From: Actinomycetota bacterium
Lineage (GTDB): Bacteria; Actinomycetota; Thermoleophilia; Solirubrobacterales; Solirubrobacteraceae
Assembly (NCBI GenBank): GCA_005883905.1
Contig: VAYD01000292.1
Coordinates: 1-6,211, forward strand
Direction of reading: 5' to 3'
Length of the DNA: 6,211 nt
This document shows positions 5,299-6,211 of the stretch, piece by piece. The notes beneath the pieces were generated by a model. The model was given only the letters and a program-made list of their open reading frames with translations, was not told where the DNA came from and ran no database searches. Made by a program: the position numbers and the translations under genes. Numbering within the stretch: position 1 is the first letter of the stretch; each line of letters begins with the position of its first letter.

Positions 5299-6211
5299 CT
5301 ACTCATACGGGGTCAACACGGCGCGGCGCTCGGGCACGCGCGACAGCGGATCGGTCTCGAGCACGCGCAGCGCTGCATCCGGGCCGGCGGCCGCGCGGGC
5401 CTGGCGGATCGCCTCGCGCAGGCGAGCGACGCGCTGCTCGTCGCCGTCGCTGAAGAGCGAGCCGCCGGCGCCCGGCGGCGGACCGAAGCGATCGACCGCC
5501 AGCCGCAGCGCCTCGGCCGGCGCCGGCATCGTCGCCAGCCGCCCGGTGAGGGCGAGGCGCATTCGGGCGGCGTCGCTCGTCGCCTCGCGGAAGACGACGC
5601 GCTCGCGCCAGGTGCCGCCCTCGACCAGCACGGCCGAGACCACCGCGGCGCGGACCGTCCGGCCACGGCGGTCGCGCCGCGCGAGCAGGCGGTCGATCAG
5701 CAGCGACAGCGCCCGCTCGAGCTGCGGCCCCGACGCCGACTCGGGCAGCGTCAGCGACTCCTCCACGCGCTCGCTTGGGTTGCGCGGGAGCAGCGGCGTG
5801 TCGCGGCCGAGCGCGAGCTCGCGCGCCCGCAGCCCCGCGGTGCCGAAGCGGTCCGCCACAGCAGCGCGCGGCAGCGCGGCGAGCTCGCCGAGCGTCGTGA
5901 TGCCGAGGCGCTCGAGCACCGTCGGCAGGTGCGCGGTCTCCTCACAGTGGCGCAGCAGGGCGACCGGCTCACCCGCCAACTCGCGCGCGCCCGCAACGAT
6001 CTCGGCGCGGCGCGCCCGCGCGCGCGCCGCGCCCGCCAGCGCGCAGAACCGCGATGGTCCCGCGCCGATCCGCGCCGGGCGTCGCAGCGCCGCGCGCGTG
6101 GCGGCGACCACGCCGTCGAGCGTCCCACCGTGCAGGCGCCGCAGCCCGCGCGCGTCGAAGCACGCCAGGCCCGGAGCGCCCGGCTCGACCGCCGCGCCGA
6201 CGGACTCCAAG
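5299..6211 (-). CDS. imuB: ImuB, Y-family polymerase-like mutagenesis protein, C-terminal part
   Basis: The last 303 codons of ImuB; the N-terminal roughly 200 residues of a usual 500 lie beyond the right edge, and the frame is open to that edge. ImuB is a Y-family polymerase relative, mostly inactive as an enzyme, that links DnaE2 to the sliding clamp in SOS mutagenesis. Numbered from the edge: CFDARGLRRLHGG (17-29) is the ImuB version of the palm motif; LERLGITTLGELAALP (99-114) with FGTAGLRARELALGRD (122-137) is the helix-hairpin-helix thumb region; ERVEESLTLP (147-156) onward is the little-finger-like domain; LRVLETDPLSRVPERRAVL (281-299) is the typical C-terminus. GGSLFSD (249-255) sits where a clamp-binding motif is expected but is degenerate. 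The gene looks intact here and ends at TAG 5301-5299. The imuA-like gene usually upstream is outside the window. Confidence 0.9.
   Translation of the reverse strand, partial: LESVGAAVEPGAPGLACFDARGLRRLHGGTLDGVVAATRAALRRPARIGAGPSRFCALAGAARARARRAEIVAGARELAGEPVALLRHCEETAHLPTVLERLGITTLGELAALPRAAVADRFGTAGLRARELALGRDTPLLPRNPSERVEESLTLPESASGPQLERALSLLIDRLLARRDRRGRTVRAAVVSAVLVEGGTWRERVVFREATSDAARMRLALTGRLATMPAPAEALRLAVDRFGPPPGAGGSLFSDGDEQRVARLREAIRQARAAAGPDAALRVLETDPLSRVPERRAVLTPYE

Overview
The window is very GC-rich and gene-dense. It looks like a chromosomal segment of a high-GC actinobacterium. The style of the error-prone polymerase genes, the small DUF6504-type protein beside imuB, and a TadE-like secreted protein with conserved cysteines suggest the class Thermoleophilia (Solirubrobacterales and relatives). 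That placement comes from remembered family resemblance, not from a search.

Layout. Positions 1-2263 (minus) hold the 5' two-thirds of dnaE2 (imuC), the SOS-inducible error-prone C-family polymerase; its C-terminus lies beyond the left edge. The reading frame breaks once, in a four-G run at about 1256-1259, between the PHP region and the polymerase palm. A textbook LexA box (CGAAC-N4-GTTCG) abuts the dnaE2 start codon. Positions 2281-2362 are a short divergent control region with the only AT-rich island of the window, repeated GACAA/TTGTC half-sites and a TTGACA hexamer. From it, on the plus strand, runs a two-gene unit: an ArsR-type winged-helix regulator (2363-2968) overlapping by 11 bases an SRPBCC/AHSA1-like protein (2958-3713). 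The latter overlaps tail-to-tail by 34 bases with a minus-strand TadE/prepilin-like secreted protein gene (3680-4832), which also appears frameshifted. Upstream of that on the minus strand is a small DUF6504-type gene (4892-5143). Then comes a 155-base spacer with a perfect 21-base palindrome and a hairpin covering the DUF6504 ribosome site. Last is the 3' part of imuB (5299-6211), the Y-family-like partner of DnaE2.

How it fits together. imuB, the DUF6504 gene and dnaE2 are the parts of the actinobacterial damage-induced mutagenesis (translesion synthesis) cassette, all on the minus strand. Here the cassette is split: about 2.6 kb with an unrelated regulator/SRPBCC pair and a secreted protein gene sits between DUF6504 and dnaE2, and dnaE2 has its own LexA box. 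Both apparent frameshifts have the same sense (one surplus base). They mean either decay of two genes or uncorrected sequence errors in GC-rich tracts. No RNA gene, CRISPR array, insertion sequence or long repeat was seen, and no gene-free stretch exceeds 300 bases.
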